From: Thiohalomonas sp041685045
GTDB taxonomy: Bacteria > Pseudomonadota > Gammaproteobacteria > Thiohalomonadales > Thiohalomonadaceae
Direction: 5' to 3'
Assembly (NCBI GenBank): GCA_041685045.1
Contig: JAWLGP010000013.1
Span: 65,734-129,733, forward strand
Length of the DNA stretch: 64,000 nt
The notes below the pieces were generated by a model, which ran no database searches, was not told the DNA's origin, and worked only from the letters and a program-made list of their open reading frames with translations. Below, piece after piece: positions 34,729-45,803 of this stretch; position 1 is the stretch's first letter; each line of letters starts with the position of its first letter. Made by a program: the position numbers and the translations under genes.

Positions 34729-35831
34729 GGCGGGCCTCCTCCGGCAATCCGTGCGGCTTCTTCCGTCATGTCGATTCCGGCCGGGCACCAGGTGATGCAG
34801 CGCCCGCAACCGACGCAACCGGAGCGGCCGAGCTGTTCATGCCAACTGCCCAGCTTGTGGGTAAGCCACTGACGGTAGCGCAACCGCGTCTCCGCACGCA
34901 CGACGAAGCCGTGGATATAGCTGTGGTCCCGCGTGAAACACGAGTCCCACTCGCGCAAGTGTTCGCTGCCGACGCCGTCCAGGGCCGGCTCATCGACCTC
35001 GCGGTGGCAGAAACAGGTGGGGCAGACGGCGGTGCAGTTGCCGCAGGCGAGGCAGCGCTCGGCGACATCGGTCCAGCGCGGGTGTTCCAGGTTGGAAAAC
35101 AGCGAATCACGCAGATTGCGTGAAGGCAGCCGCCGCTGCTGCGCCGCGGCCGCCTCCGCCAGCTGTTCGGCCGCTTGCGCAATCTGCGCGTCACTGGCGG
35201 TCTGCAACGTCAGGCTCTCGGCCACGGCATGGCCGCGCTCGCTGCCGACACTCACCAGATAGCCATCCTCCAGTTCGTCGAGCAGCAGGTCGAATCCGGA
35301 TTCGGCGCCGGGGCCGTCGCCGGTGGCACGACAGAAACAGGTCGCCGCCGGGTGGCTGCAGTTGACCGCCACCAGAAACAGCCGCTCACGGCGGCGCCGG
35401 TAGCGCGGGTTGGGCACTGCGCCCTCGAGGAAGTGCCGGTCGTGGAGCGCCAATGCCGCAAGGTCACAGGCGCGCACGCCGATGATCGCCAGCGGCGGTG
35501 CGTCCTGCTCCGTCTCCCCAAAGGCGAGACGCCCGGCAGCATCCCGCTTCACCCGCCAGACGGTCTCCCGGGCGGGAAAGGTGAATGGCTTCAGCGCCGC
35601 CGGTCCGTTCGCCCAGGCGAACAGGCGCTCGCCCCGGCTCGGTTCCAGGCGGTAGCGCCCCGGCGACTGCGCATCGCCCAATCCCTTCGGCAACGAGTCA
35701 ACCGAGACTAGGGGCCTGAACACGATCGCACCTGCGTGCGCCTGGGGACCGATGCAGCGGTAGCCATCGGCACTTAGCCGCTCGATGAGCAATTGCAATC
35801 GGCCGCGGGGCAGATAAAGGCGGCGAGACAT
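34725..35831 (-). CDS. hyhB: Group 3b hydrogenase iron-sulfur beta subunit
   Basis: 368 residues from MSRRLYLPRGR; a GGGAGCGG lies upstream, and a 29-codon longer frame is unlikely. The C-terminal half has two [4Fe-4S] ferredoxin motifs: CLACGNCTAVCPTCFC (about 254-269) and CVGCGRCITWCPAGIDM (about 340-356). The middle has IIGVRACDLAALALHDR, typical of 4Fe-4S dicluster HydB/FrhB-type subunits. First gene of the hyhB-G-S-L-protease operon; it diverges from the V/A-ATPase operon across a 214-base region. Confidence 0.94.
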   Translation of the reverse strand: MSRRLYLPRGRLQLLIERLSADGYRCIGPQAHAGAIVFRPLVSVDSLPKGLGDAQSPGRYRLEPSRGERLFAWANGPAALKPFTFPARETVWRVKRDAAGRLAFGETEQDAPPLAIIGVRACDLAALALHDRHFLEGAVPNPRYRRRRERLFLVAVNCSHPAATCFCRATGDGPGAESGFDLLLDELEDGYLVSVGSERGHAVAESLTLQTASDAQIAQAAEQLAEAAAAQQRRLPSRNLRDSLFSNLEHPRWTDVAERCLACGNCTAVCPTCFCHREVDEPALDGVGSEHLREWDSCFTRDHSYIHGFVVRAETRLRYRQWLTHKLGSWHEQLGRSGCVGCGRCITWCPAGIDMTEEAARIAGGGPP

Positions 35832-36045
35832 GCTGGTTCCGCTCCCTCTCGCTCGGCGCGAACGCACTTCGCGTTTGTTGTTCTTTGTTGGCGGGAATTG
35901 CACGACTAGCTTAAGCACGGGCGCACGTTGCCCGCAAGGCGTTTACGGGTATTAGCGCTTTCCCGGCTGACGTTGATACTTTACGCTCGCTCACGGAGAG
36001 TTTGATATGGGGCGATTGCCCGTCCTGACGAACCGGTAAGCGAGC
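35832..36045. promoter_or_regulatory. Divergent promoter region, hydrogenase vs V/A-ATPase operons
   Basis: 214 bases separate two long divergent operons, so both promoters should lie here. TTTGTTGTTCTTTGTTGG and ACGTTGATACTTTACGCT are the more AT-rich parts. I could not confirm a sigma-54 or other specific box. Confidence 0.5.
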
Positions 36046-36411
36046 ATGGCTGAAGAAGGGAGCACGACAGAAACGGCCGAGACCGCCATGAATGCAGCCC
36101 TTGCGGCCGAGCAGGAAGCGAGGGCGCAGGTCGAGGCGTGCCGACAGGAAGCGGAGAAGAAGGTTGCGGACGCGCGGCAGCGGGCACGCCGGATTCTTGA
36201 GCGCGCCGATGAACGGATTGCCCGCCTGCACGAGCAGTGCACCGTCGACACACGACGCCGCATGCAGCAGCTGTTGACGGAAGAGCAAAAGATGCGCGCC
36301 GACCTGTCGCTCCGGGCAGGCGTGGAAAAGCTGCTCGACAGTGCCATCGAGGAGGTGGCGACACGCCTCGCCACCGCCGAACGCGTCTCCGACTCACACG
36401 AGGAAGGATGA
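36046..36411 (+). CDS. V/A-type ATPase peripheral-stalk subunit G/H-like protein
   Basis: 121 residues, almost entirely one charged alpha-helical coiled coil (AEQEARAQVEACRQEAEKKV, ARQRARRILERADERIARLH), as in subunit G/H (AhaH, NtpF) of archaeal-type ATPases. It would pair with subunit E to form the peripheral stalk. First gene of the nine-gene ATPase operon; its stop overlaps the next start (ATGA). Identification rests on coiled coil and position. Confidence 0.8.
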   Translation: MAEEGSTTETAETAMNAALAAEQEARAQVEACRQEAEKKVADARQRARRILERADERIARLHEQCTVDTRRRMQQLLTEEQKMRADLSLRAGVEKLLDSAIEEVATRLATAERVSDSHEEG

Positions 36412-37184
36412 GCGAGATCGTCCGCCATGCCTACGCTCAGGCGCGACTGCAGGCCCGCTATGGCGGGCTGCCGGAGCCGTCGGAGTGGCGCCGTCTGGAA
36501 GCGACCGGCAATCTGACCCACTTCCTGAACAGCGTCAGGACCACGCCGATGAAACCGTGGGTGGTCAATCTCTCCCCGCAAAGCGACGTCCACGCCATCG
36601 AACAGACCCTCCGCCGCATGTTCCGCGAGCAGGTGCGCCAGGTCGCCGACTGGTACCCCGCGGCATGGCTTCCGGCCTTCGCCTGGTTCGAGCGGCTGGT
36701 CGATCTGCCCGCCATCGCGCACCTGCTGGAGCGGTCCGACCTGCCGCATTGGGTGCGTGAGGACCCGGTCCTCCAACCCTACGCCCTCGACCTGCTGCCG
36801 CTGCGGCTGCAGGCCCTGTCCTCGTCGCCTTATGCCCCCATCGCGGCGGGCCACGCCCAAGGCAAGAAACCTTGGGAGGCGTGGGCGGAAGAGTGGCGGA
36901 GGCGCTGGCCAGCCGATTTGTCGCCAGCCCGCCGCGAACCGCTCGGCCGATTGCTGGAACTGTTCGCACGCCAACGCACGGTGCTGCTGGAGGGCGGGCT
37001 GGCCGATAGCCGGGTCGCCCGGGATCGGCTCGCGGCCGATCTGACCCGCCTGTTCCGGCATCACACCCACCAACCGGCCACCGGCTTTACGTATCTGGCG
37101 CTCGCCGGCATTCACCTCGAGAGGCTGCGGGGCAATCTGCTGCGTCTGCATCTGTTCGGCCGCAATGGCGAGGCCGCGGCGTGA
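36408..37184 (+). CDS. V/A-type ATPase subunit C (AC39/d)-like
   Basis: 258 residues. Subunit C caps the membrane rotor and connects it to the central stalk D/F. The start was chosen at the ATGA overlap with the preceding gene. Sequence is divergent, but helical segments with HAYAQARLQARYGGLPEPSE at the N-terminus and WYPAAWLPAFAWFERLVDL mid-protein fit the AC39 family, and its place between G/H and I is standard. It is shorter than the usual about 330-350 residues. Confidence 0.75.
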   Translation: MSEIVRHAYAQARLQARYGGLPEPSEWRRLEATGNLTHFLNSVRTTPMKPWVVNLSPQSDVHAIEQTLRRMFREQVRQVADWYPAAWLPAFAWFERLVDLPAIAHLLERSDLPHWVREDPVLQPYALDLLPLRLQALSSSPYAPIAAGHAQGKKPWEAWAEEWRRRWPADLSPARREPLGRLLELFARQRTVLLEGGLADSRVARDRLAADLTRLFRHHTHQPATGFTYLALAGIHLERLRGNLLRLHLFGRNGEAAA

Positions 37185-39055
37185 ACGGGACCGGCATCCA
37201 CCGTCCGGGTTTCCTGCGGCCGGTGCCGGCGCGCTGGTTCGAACTGCTGACCCTGCGCGACGATTTGACGTTGGCGGTGGAGACCCTGGCCCGCTCACGC
37301 CGGGTGGAGCTGGATACCCGTAGCGAGGCGGTCAGTCCGGTGCTACTGCCGGACTTGCAGGAGCGTCTCGACGAATACAACCACCTCGCACAACGTTACC
37401 AGGGCTATTGGCCAAGCGAGGAGCTCACCCCTTCGGAGGTGCCGGGTAACCCCGCCGACTCGCTGGAGGCAGCCTTGCGCCGGCTGCGCAGCTGGCGGGC
37501 CGAGGCGGACCCGCTGGTGCACGAACTGGAAGACCGTCAGGCCGAGCAATCGGAACTGCGGCTGCTCGGATCGCTGCTGCAGACGCTGCACGATTCCCGC
37601 CTTCAACTTTCACTGCTACCCGGCAGCGGTCCGGCCGTCGCGGCACGCGCCTTTTTGCTGCCGCCGCGCACCAACGTCGAACACCGGCCGCCCGGCGTTT
37701 TGGTCACCCGGACCCATGGCGAACGGCACGACTTCTTGATCGCCGTGGGCCCCGTCCGCGAAATCGAAACCCTGGAGCAGGAGCTCAATCTGCTCAAGGG
37801 GCGACGCATGCTCCTGCCCTCCTGGTTGCGACCCGACGCCCGACAGTCACTGGATGTGCTCACGCGGCGCCTCGATGGGGCCGAGCAACGGATCGCCGCG
37901 CTTGGCGGCGAGCTGAACCGGCTTGCCGAACGCCACCGGTTGCACGGGGCGCTGGGTGATATTGCCCGTATCGAATGGTTTCTGACTCACGTCGGGGAAC
38001 TGCCGGTGACGGAGAATTTCGCCTGGGTGACCGGCTGGGGCGCGGACCCGCAACCGGAACGGCTGCAGGAGGCCCTGGACAAGGCCGGTGTGCGCGGGCT
38101 GTTGCGCTACACCGAACCGCCCCAGGACAAGGAGGCGCCGATGGTCCTCAACAACCCGGCCTGGGCGCAGCCGTTCGAACTGTTCGCCCGCCTGTTGGGC
38201 ACCCCCTCCGCCACCGAGGCGGACCCGAGCCGGCTGCTGGTGGTCATCGTACCGCTCCTGTTCGGCTACATGTTCGGCGACGTCGGACAGGGGGCGGTGC
38301 TGTTCATCATCGGGCTGGTGCTCGCCCGCCGCTATCCCGCCCTGCGCCTGCTCATACCGGCCGGACTGAGCTCGCTGCTCTTCGGTTTTCTGTTCGGCAG
38401 CGTCTTCAGTCGGGAGGGGATCGTACCGGCCCTGTGGCTGCATCCCCTGGATGAGCCGCTATTGGTGCTTGGCGTGCCGCTGGTGGCAGGGATCGGTATC
38501 CTGCTGCTCGGCCTGGTTCTGAACGGGGTGGAGTCGCTCTGGCGCGGCGAGAGCCGGCTTTGGTGGTGGCTGGATGCGCCGTTGATCCTGCTCTATCTGG
38601 CCCTTGCGGCCACCCTCTTCCTGCCGTATGCGGCGCTGGTCGCGACGGCGGCCGTGCTGTGGCATCTGGGGGGACGGCTGGTAATCGCCAGAGGGGAACT
38701 CAGCGTACTGGGCAGTGCTGTCGGCCGACTGCTGGAGTCGATGTTCCAATTGCTGGTCAACACCCTCTCCTTCACCCGTGTCGGCGCCTTCGCGCTGGCC
38801 CATGCCGGTCTGTCGGCCGCCGTGATTGCGCTGGCCGACACGGCCGGCCACCCCGTTTTCGCCGCACTGGTGATGGTGCTCGGCAATTTGGTGATCATTG
38901 TGCTGGAGGGGCTGGTGGTGTCCATCCAGATCACCCGTCTGGTACTGTTCGAATTCTTCATTCGCTTTCTGCATGGCGAGGGGCGCCAGTTCCGGCCCCT
39001 CGCCGCGCCGCCGGCCACCCGCGAAGCGAAGCGCGGGAAAAGGAGTCCATCATGA
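37181..39055 (+). CDS. atpI: V/A-type ATPase subunit I (a subunit)
   Basis: 624-residue membrane stator that provides the ion half-channels. GTG start overlaps the previous stop (GTGA). The N-terminal about 330 residues are soluble and helical (LDEYNHLAQRYQGYWPSEEL). The C-terminal half has seven or eight membrane segments with the family motif PLLFGYMFGDVGQGAVLFII (about 350-369), FGFLFGSVFSRE, and the half-channel helix region FQLLVNTLSFTRVGAFALAH followed by SIQITRLVLFEFFIRFLHGE. Length and motifs are normal. Confidence 0.94.
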   Translation: MNGTGIHRPGFLRPVPARWFELLTLRDDLTLAVETLARSRRVELDTRSEAVSPVLLPDLQERLDEYNHLAQRYQGYWPSEELTPSEVPGNPADSLEAALRRLRSWRAEADPLVHELEDRQAEQSELRLLGSLLQTLHDSRLQLSLLPGSGPAVAARAFLLPPRTNVEHRPPGVLVTRTHGERHDFLIAVGPVREIETLEQELNLLKGRRMLLPSWLRPDARQSLDVLTRRLDGAEQRIAALGGELNRLAERHRLHGALGDIARIEWFLTHVGELPVTENFAWVTGWGADPQPERLQEALDKAGVRGLLRYTEPPQDKEAPMVLNNPAWAQPFELFARLLGTPSATEADPSRLLVVIVPLLFGYMFGDVGQGAVLFIIGLVLARRYPALRLLIPAGLSSLLFGFLFGSVFSREGIVPALWLHPLDEPLLVLGVPLVAGIGILLLGLVLNGVESLWRGESRLWWWLDAPLILLYLALAATLFLPYAALVATAAVLWHLGGRLVIARGELSVLGSAVGRLLESMFQLLVNTLSFTRVGAFALAHAGLSAAVIALADTAGHPVFAALVMVLGNLVIIVLEGLVVSIQITRLVLFEFFIRFLHGEGRQFRPLAAPPATREAKRGKRSPS

Positions 39056-39405
39056 AACACTTCGAGCGCCTTATTCCGCTGCTCATCGGCGCGGCCCTGC
39101 TGTTAGGATTGGGTGGTACGCTACTTCTGTTCGGCCCGCTTCCGGCGCTGGCCCAGGAGACGACCGCGGCCCCGGCGGTCTCCGACAGCGTCATGCAGTG
39201 GGGCTTCTTGGCCGCGGCACTGGCCACCGGCCTCTCCTCGCTGGCGGCCGGCTATGCAGTGGCGGCGGTCGGCAGCGCCGCCATCGGCGCCCTGGCGGAA
39301 AAGCCGGAGTTGCTGGGCCGCACGCTGATCCTGGTGGGCTTGGCCGAGGGCATCGCCATCTATGGCCTCATCATCTCCATCCTGATCCTGAATCGACTCT
39401 TCTGA
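39052..39405 (+). CDS. atpK: V/A-type ATPase proteolipid subunit K (c ring)
   Basis: 117 residues with AAGGAG before the ATG, which overlaps the subunit I stop. An N-terminal hydrophobic segment (LIPLLIGAALLLGLGGTLLL) resembles a signal or extra TM, followed by one helical hairpin: WGFLAAALATGLSSLAAGYA and LVGLAEGIAIYGLIISILIL, with the ion-binding Glu in LAEG. The loop KPELLGRTL is the typical rotor loop. The first hairpin helix lacks the glutamine of Na+-type rings, so proton coupling is more likely (inference). Confidence 0.94.
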   Translation: MKHFERLIPLLIGAALLLGLGGTLLLFGPLPALAQETTAAPAVSDSVMQWGFLAAALATGLSSLAAGYAVAAVGSAAIGALAEKPELLGRTLILVGLAEGIAIYGLIISILILNRLF

Positions 39406-39701
39406 TGCCCGCACCGGTATTCATCGGCGACGAGATCAGCGCAGCCGGTTACCGACTGGCCGGGCTGGAGGTCCACTCGCCCTCGGACGAAGAGTTGCCG
39501 GCCCTGTTCCGCCGCGTACGCGAATCAGCGGAGCTGATCCTGCTGGATGTCGAATACGCCCACCGCCTGCCGCAGGCCGAGGTACGCGCGGCCGTGCGGG
39601 CGCTCCATCCGCGGCTGCTGATCGTGCCGGACATCCGTGGCCAACACCGCATGCGCGACATGTTCCAGCGGGTCCGCGGTCAGTTGGGGGTCAACCTGTG
39701 A
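39405..39701 (+). CDS. atpF: V/A-type ATPase subunit F
   Basis: 98 residues; the start overlaps the K stop (TGATG). Subunit F is the small Rossmann-like central-stalk protein. Visible are FIGDEISAAGYRLAGLEVHS, LILLDVEYAHRLP and LLIVPDI, matching the family pattern of GD-x-T-GF-RLAG and later hydrophobic strands. The position between K and E is normal. Confidence 0.88.
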   Translation: MPAPVFIGDEISAAGYRLAGLEVHSPSDEELPALFRRVRESAELILLDVEYAHRLPQAEVRAAVRALHPRLLIVPDIRGQHRMRDMFQRVRGQLGVNL

Positions 39702-40355
39702 GTACACCGCACGGCATCGTGAGCGCACAGCTCGACGCCTTGCTGGCGCTGATCGATGAGCACCGCGCGTCCCGCTGCGGCGCGATCGGTGAACAGACCG
39801 AGACAGAGTGCCGGCAGATCATCGATGACGCCCATCGCGAGGCCCGTGACCGTATGCATCGCGCCGTCGAGCAGGAGCGCGAGCGTGCCCGGCAGCGCCT
39901 GGTCGAGGCCCGAGCCCAGCTGCAGACCCGCGCCCGCCATGAACAGTACCGGGTGGCTCTGACCCTGCTGGCGGAGGGTTGGGAACGGCTGCAAAGGGCG
40001 CTGCAGGACCGCTGGCAAAACCGGGAGCAGCGGGTGGCCTGGTGCCTGGCACTCATCGAACAGGCGTTGCAGGTACTGCCGTGCAAACCGTGGACGATCG
40101 AGCACCCGGCGGAATGGCACCCGGACGAACTGCACGACGCCTTCGAGCGACTGCGCAACCACTGCGGCGGGCTCCCCACCTTTACGCCCGCCGATGACGT
40201 GCAGGCGGGTCTGCGCTTTTGCACCGATGGCGCCTGCCTCGACGGCACCCTCGACGGCCTGCTCACGGACCGGACGGCGGTGGAGGCCAGGCTGCTGGCC
40301 AGCTTCCATCGGTTCCTGGGTGCAAAAACGCTGACGAACGGGGCCGCCGCTCCGG

Positions 40356-40375
<20 letters not shown>
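39698..40375 (+). CDS. atpE: V/A-type ATPase subunit E
   Basis: 225 residues, GTG start overlapping the F stop (GTGA). A long N-terminal charged helix (EARDRMHRAVEQERERARQR) precedes a smaller C-terminal domain (about 120-215), the layout of the peripheral-stalk subunit E that pairs with G/H and contacts subunits A and B. Sequence conservation is low, as is typical; position supports the call. Confidence 0.85.
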
Positions 40376-42116
<1,741 letters not shown>

Positions 42117-42144
42117 ACGGCTAAAGCCGCTTCCACGCCGGCCG

Positions 42145-42250
42145 GCAGGTTGTCGGTGCTGTAAGGACGGGCGTCGGCCGCAGGGATGCGGCCGTCGAGC
42201 GTACCGGGACGTATTCACAGCGGCCCGGCCTTCGAGTGCCGACAACCTGC
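42145..42250. repeat. Palindromic dispersed element, copy 4 (inside ATPase operon)
   Basis: Arms GCAGGTTGTCGG at 42145 and its complement ending at 42250 flank the conserved core (GGCCGCAGGGATGCGGCC, GTCGAGCGTACCGGGACGTA). It fills the atpA-atpB spacer, the only long gap in an otherwise overlapping operon. Its arms differ from those of other copies. Confidence 0.85.
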
Positions 42251-42277
42251 GCACCCTCACGAACACGGATGCACGCC

Positions 42278-43659
<1,382 letters not shown>

Positions 43660-43660
<1 letters not shown>

Positions 43661-44274
43661 TGTCCGAGTTCGGCAGCAGCGCCCCGACCCCGAGCGTCCT
43701 GCTCGAACTGCGGGAGGAGCGCGCCATCATCCAGGAGGGCTACCGCTTTCTGGACGAAAAGCGCCTGCTGCTTGCCGCGGAAATTTTACGTCAGCTTGAC
43801 GACTACCAGCGCATGCATCGGCAGTTCATGGATTTGCAGCAGCAGGCCGCCGCCGCCCTGCGCCAGGCGATCGCGCGGCACGGGCTCGAAGGGCTGCAGG
43901 TCTATCCACCGCTGACCGATCTGGCGGGGGCCGAACTGGCTGCCGAGACACGCAAGTTTCTGGGGGTCACCCTCGCCGGCGGTACCCTGTCATTCGAACG
44001 CCCCGCTGCGCCACCGGAGGCCGCCGATCCCTCGCCGGAAGCGCGGCGCTGCGCTGCCCTGTTCCGCGAACTGACCGAACGCAGCGCCCGACTCGCTGCC
44101 GTCACGGGCAATTTGGAGCGATTACTCGACGAATATCAACGCACCGAACGCCGGGCCCGCGCTCTGGAAGACGTGCTGCTGCCCGAAGTGGGGCGGCGCC
44201 TCAATGAAGTGGAAACCCGTCTGGAGGAACTGGATCAGGAGGAGGCGATCCGCAGCCGGTTGCGGAACCGCTGA
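43660..44274 (+). CDS. atpD: V/A-type ATPase subunit D
   Basis: 204 residues; ATG overlaps the B stop (TGATG). Central rotor shaft: two long helices at the ends, with LLELREERAIIQEGYRFLDE and KRLLLAAEIL at the N-terminus and RRARALEDVLLPEVGRRLNE near the C-terminus, matching the family KxG..lLK.KRd.L pattern and the conserved R-x-NALE-v-viP block in altered form. Last gene of the operon. Confidence 0.9.
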
Positions 44275-44564
44275 TGTAAAGGCGTGCAGGCGGGTGAAGT
44301 GCCGCCTTCATCGGGGGCGGTTGTATCGCGTGACGGTCGGACCGCCGGCAACGATGCCGCGGTCTCGCGCAGCTTGGCCTGCCGCCGGTGACACCTTTGC
44401 TGGCACTCCCGGCTGGCGGCCAGTGAAGTCGCACGCATCAAGGTCGCCAGCGAGTCGATCGACTCATCCCGCAACAGCAGCATCACCCGCTCGAGTAGAT
44501 GGGCGGGCACGGCTGCTGCCCGGTCCGCTGCACCCACCGGCCCCACAACCGACACGCTGTCCAT
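44235..44564 (-). CDS. Small protein of unknown function
   Basis: 109 residues from an ATG with AAGGAG seven bases upstream, which is why I prefer a real gene. The N-terminus reads MDSVSVVGPVGAADRAAAVP, then a predicted helix HLLERVMLLLRDESIDSLAT, a Cys/His/Arg-rich part (RECQQRCHRRQAK) and a low-complexity tail. Its last 13 codons overlap the 3' end of atpD on the other strand. I recognise no family. It is downstream of and in the same direction as the HD-GYP regulator gene. Confidence 0.45.
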   Translation of the reverse strand: MDSVSVVGPVGAADRAAAVPAHLLERVMLLLRDESIDSLATLMRATSLAASRECQQRCHRRQAKLRETAASLPAVRPSRDTTAPDEGGTSPACTPLHQRFRNRLRIASS

Positions 44565-44699
44565 CCCTGCTCTCCTTGGCTGGCGGCGCCAAACCGTTGT
44601 GCGGCTCTGAAATTCAAGCATAGACCAGCGGACATCTATTACCTGATCACAGTATTTCAGGCGTTACGCTTACAAGCGCCCGTCAGTTGCGCCCGGGCA

Positions 44700-45803
44700 T
44701 CAGGCGCAACCGGCTTCACTCGCTTTCTGTTGCCCTTCGTCGGCATAGGTGTGCGCCACTTGGTCGAACCGGTCGGCGACGGCGACAAAGGCATCCACCA
44801 TGACCGGGTCGAAATGCGTGCCGCGCCCTTCCGTAATGATCTCGACGGCGCGGGCATGGGTGAACGCCGATTTGTAGACCCTGCGACTGGTCAATGCATC
44901 GTAGACGTCGGCCAGCGCCATCAGCCGGCCGGCAAGTGGAATCGCATCGCCTTTCAGACCCTTGGGGTATCCGGTGCCGTCCCAGCGCTCGTGATGGCCG
45001 GCGATAACTTCACGCGCCAGGCTGAGGAAGGAGCTTTTGCCGAGGTTCGCTTCGGCGGCTTCGAGGGCATTGCAGCCGTAGAGCACATGCTGCTTCATCT
45101 CCTCGAACTCATCGGCCGTGAGCTTGCCGGGTTTCAGCAGGATGTCGTCTCGCACGGCGACCTTGCCGATGTCATGCAGCGGGGCGGACTTGTACAGCAG
45201 TTCGATGGTGGCCGCGTCGAGCTGTTCCCGATAAGGTCCCGCGGCGCTCAGATGCTCCGCCAGAACCTTGACGTAGTGCTGGGTCCGCTTGATGTGGCTG
45301 CCGGTTTCGGAGTCGCGGTACTCCGCCAGGCTGGCGAGCGCCTCAATGGTCACCTGCTGGGTGAGCGCCAGTTCGGCGGTGCGCTCCTGCACCAGTTCTT
45401 CAAGGTGCTGTTCATAACGCTTCAGCGCCAGATGGTTGTGGACCCTGGCCTTGACCAGAATGGGTTCGAACGGTTTGCGAATGTAGTCGACCGCGCCCAG
45501 GGCCAGCCCCCTGGCCTCGTCGCCGGTCTGATCCAGTGCGCTGATGAACACCACCGGGATGTGCGCGGTGGCGTAGTCCGCCTTCAGGCGACGGCATACC
45601 TCGTAGCCATCCATGCCGGGCATCATGATGTCCAGCAGGATGAGGTCGGGTTTCGGTTCACGACGAGCGATCTCCAGTGCCTTTTCCCCCGTGATCGCGG
45701 CCAGCACCCTGTAATCGGAGCGAAGAAGCTGACGCAACACTTCAATGTTGGCCGGGGTGTCATCGACCACCAGAACCCGCTGTCGGTCATCGGGACTGTG
45801 CAT
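44700..45803 (-). CDS. Response regulator with HD-GYP output domain
   Basis: 367 residues. Receiver domain (about 8-125): VLVVDDTPANIEVLRQLL, phospho-acceptor Asp in LILLDIMMPGMDGYEVC, and YIRKPFEPILVKARV with the switch Lys. A short coiled coil (LEELVQERTAELALTQQ) joins to an HD-GYP domain (about 155-345) with LHDIGKVAVRDDILLKPGKL and HHERWDGTGYPKGLKGDAI, predicting c-di-GMP phosphodiesterase activity. It overlaps the upstream hybrid kinase gene by 17 bases and is its likely output partner. Confidence 0.94.
   Translation of the reverse strand: MHSPDDRQRVLVVDDTPANIEVLRQLLRSDYRVLAAITGEKALEIARREPKPDLILLDIMMPGMDGYEVCRRLKADYATAHIPVVFISALDQTGDEARGLALGAVDYIRKPFEPILVKARVHNHLALKRYEQHLEELVQERTAELALTQQVTIEALASLAEYRDSETGSHIKRTQHYVKVLAEHLSAAGPYREQLDAATIELLYKSAPLHDIGKVAVRDDILLKPGKLTADEFEEMKQHVLYGCNALEAAEANLGKSSFLSLAREVIAGHHERWDGTGYPKGLKGDAIPLAGRLMALADVYDALTSRRVYKSAFTHARAVEIITEGRGTHFDPVMVDAFVAVADRFDQVAHTYADEGQQKASEAGCA

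Noticed and set aside
35832..36045. Sigma-54 promoter for the hydrogenase operon
   Set aside because: TGGCGGGAATTGCA resembles the -24/-12 pattern, but the GG-to-GC spacing is too short.
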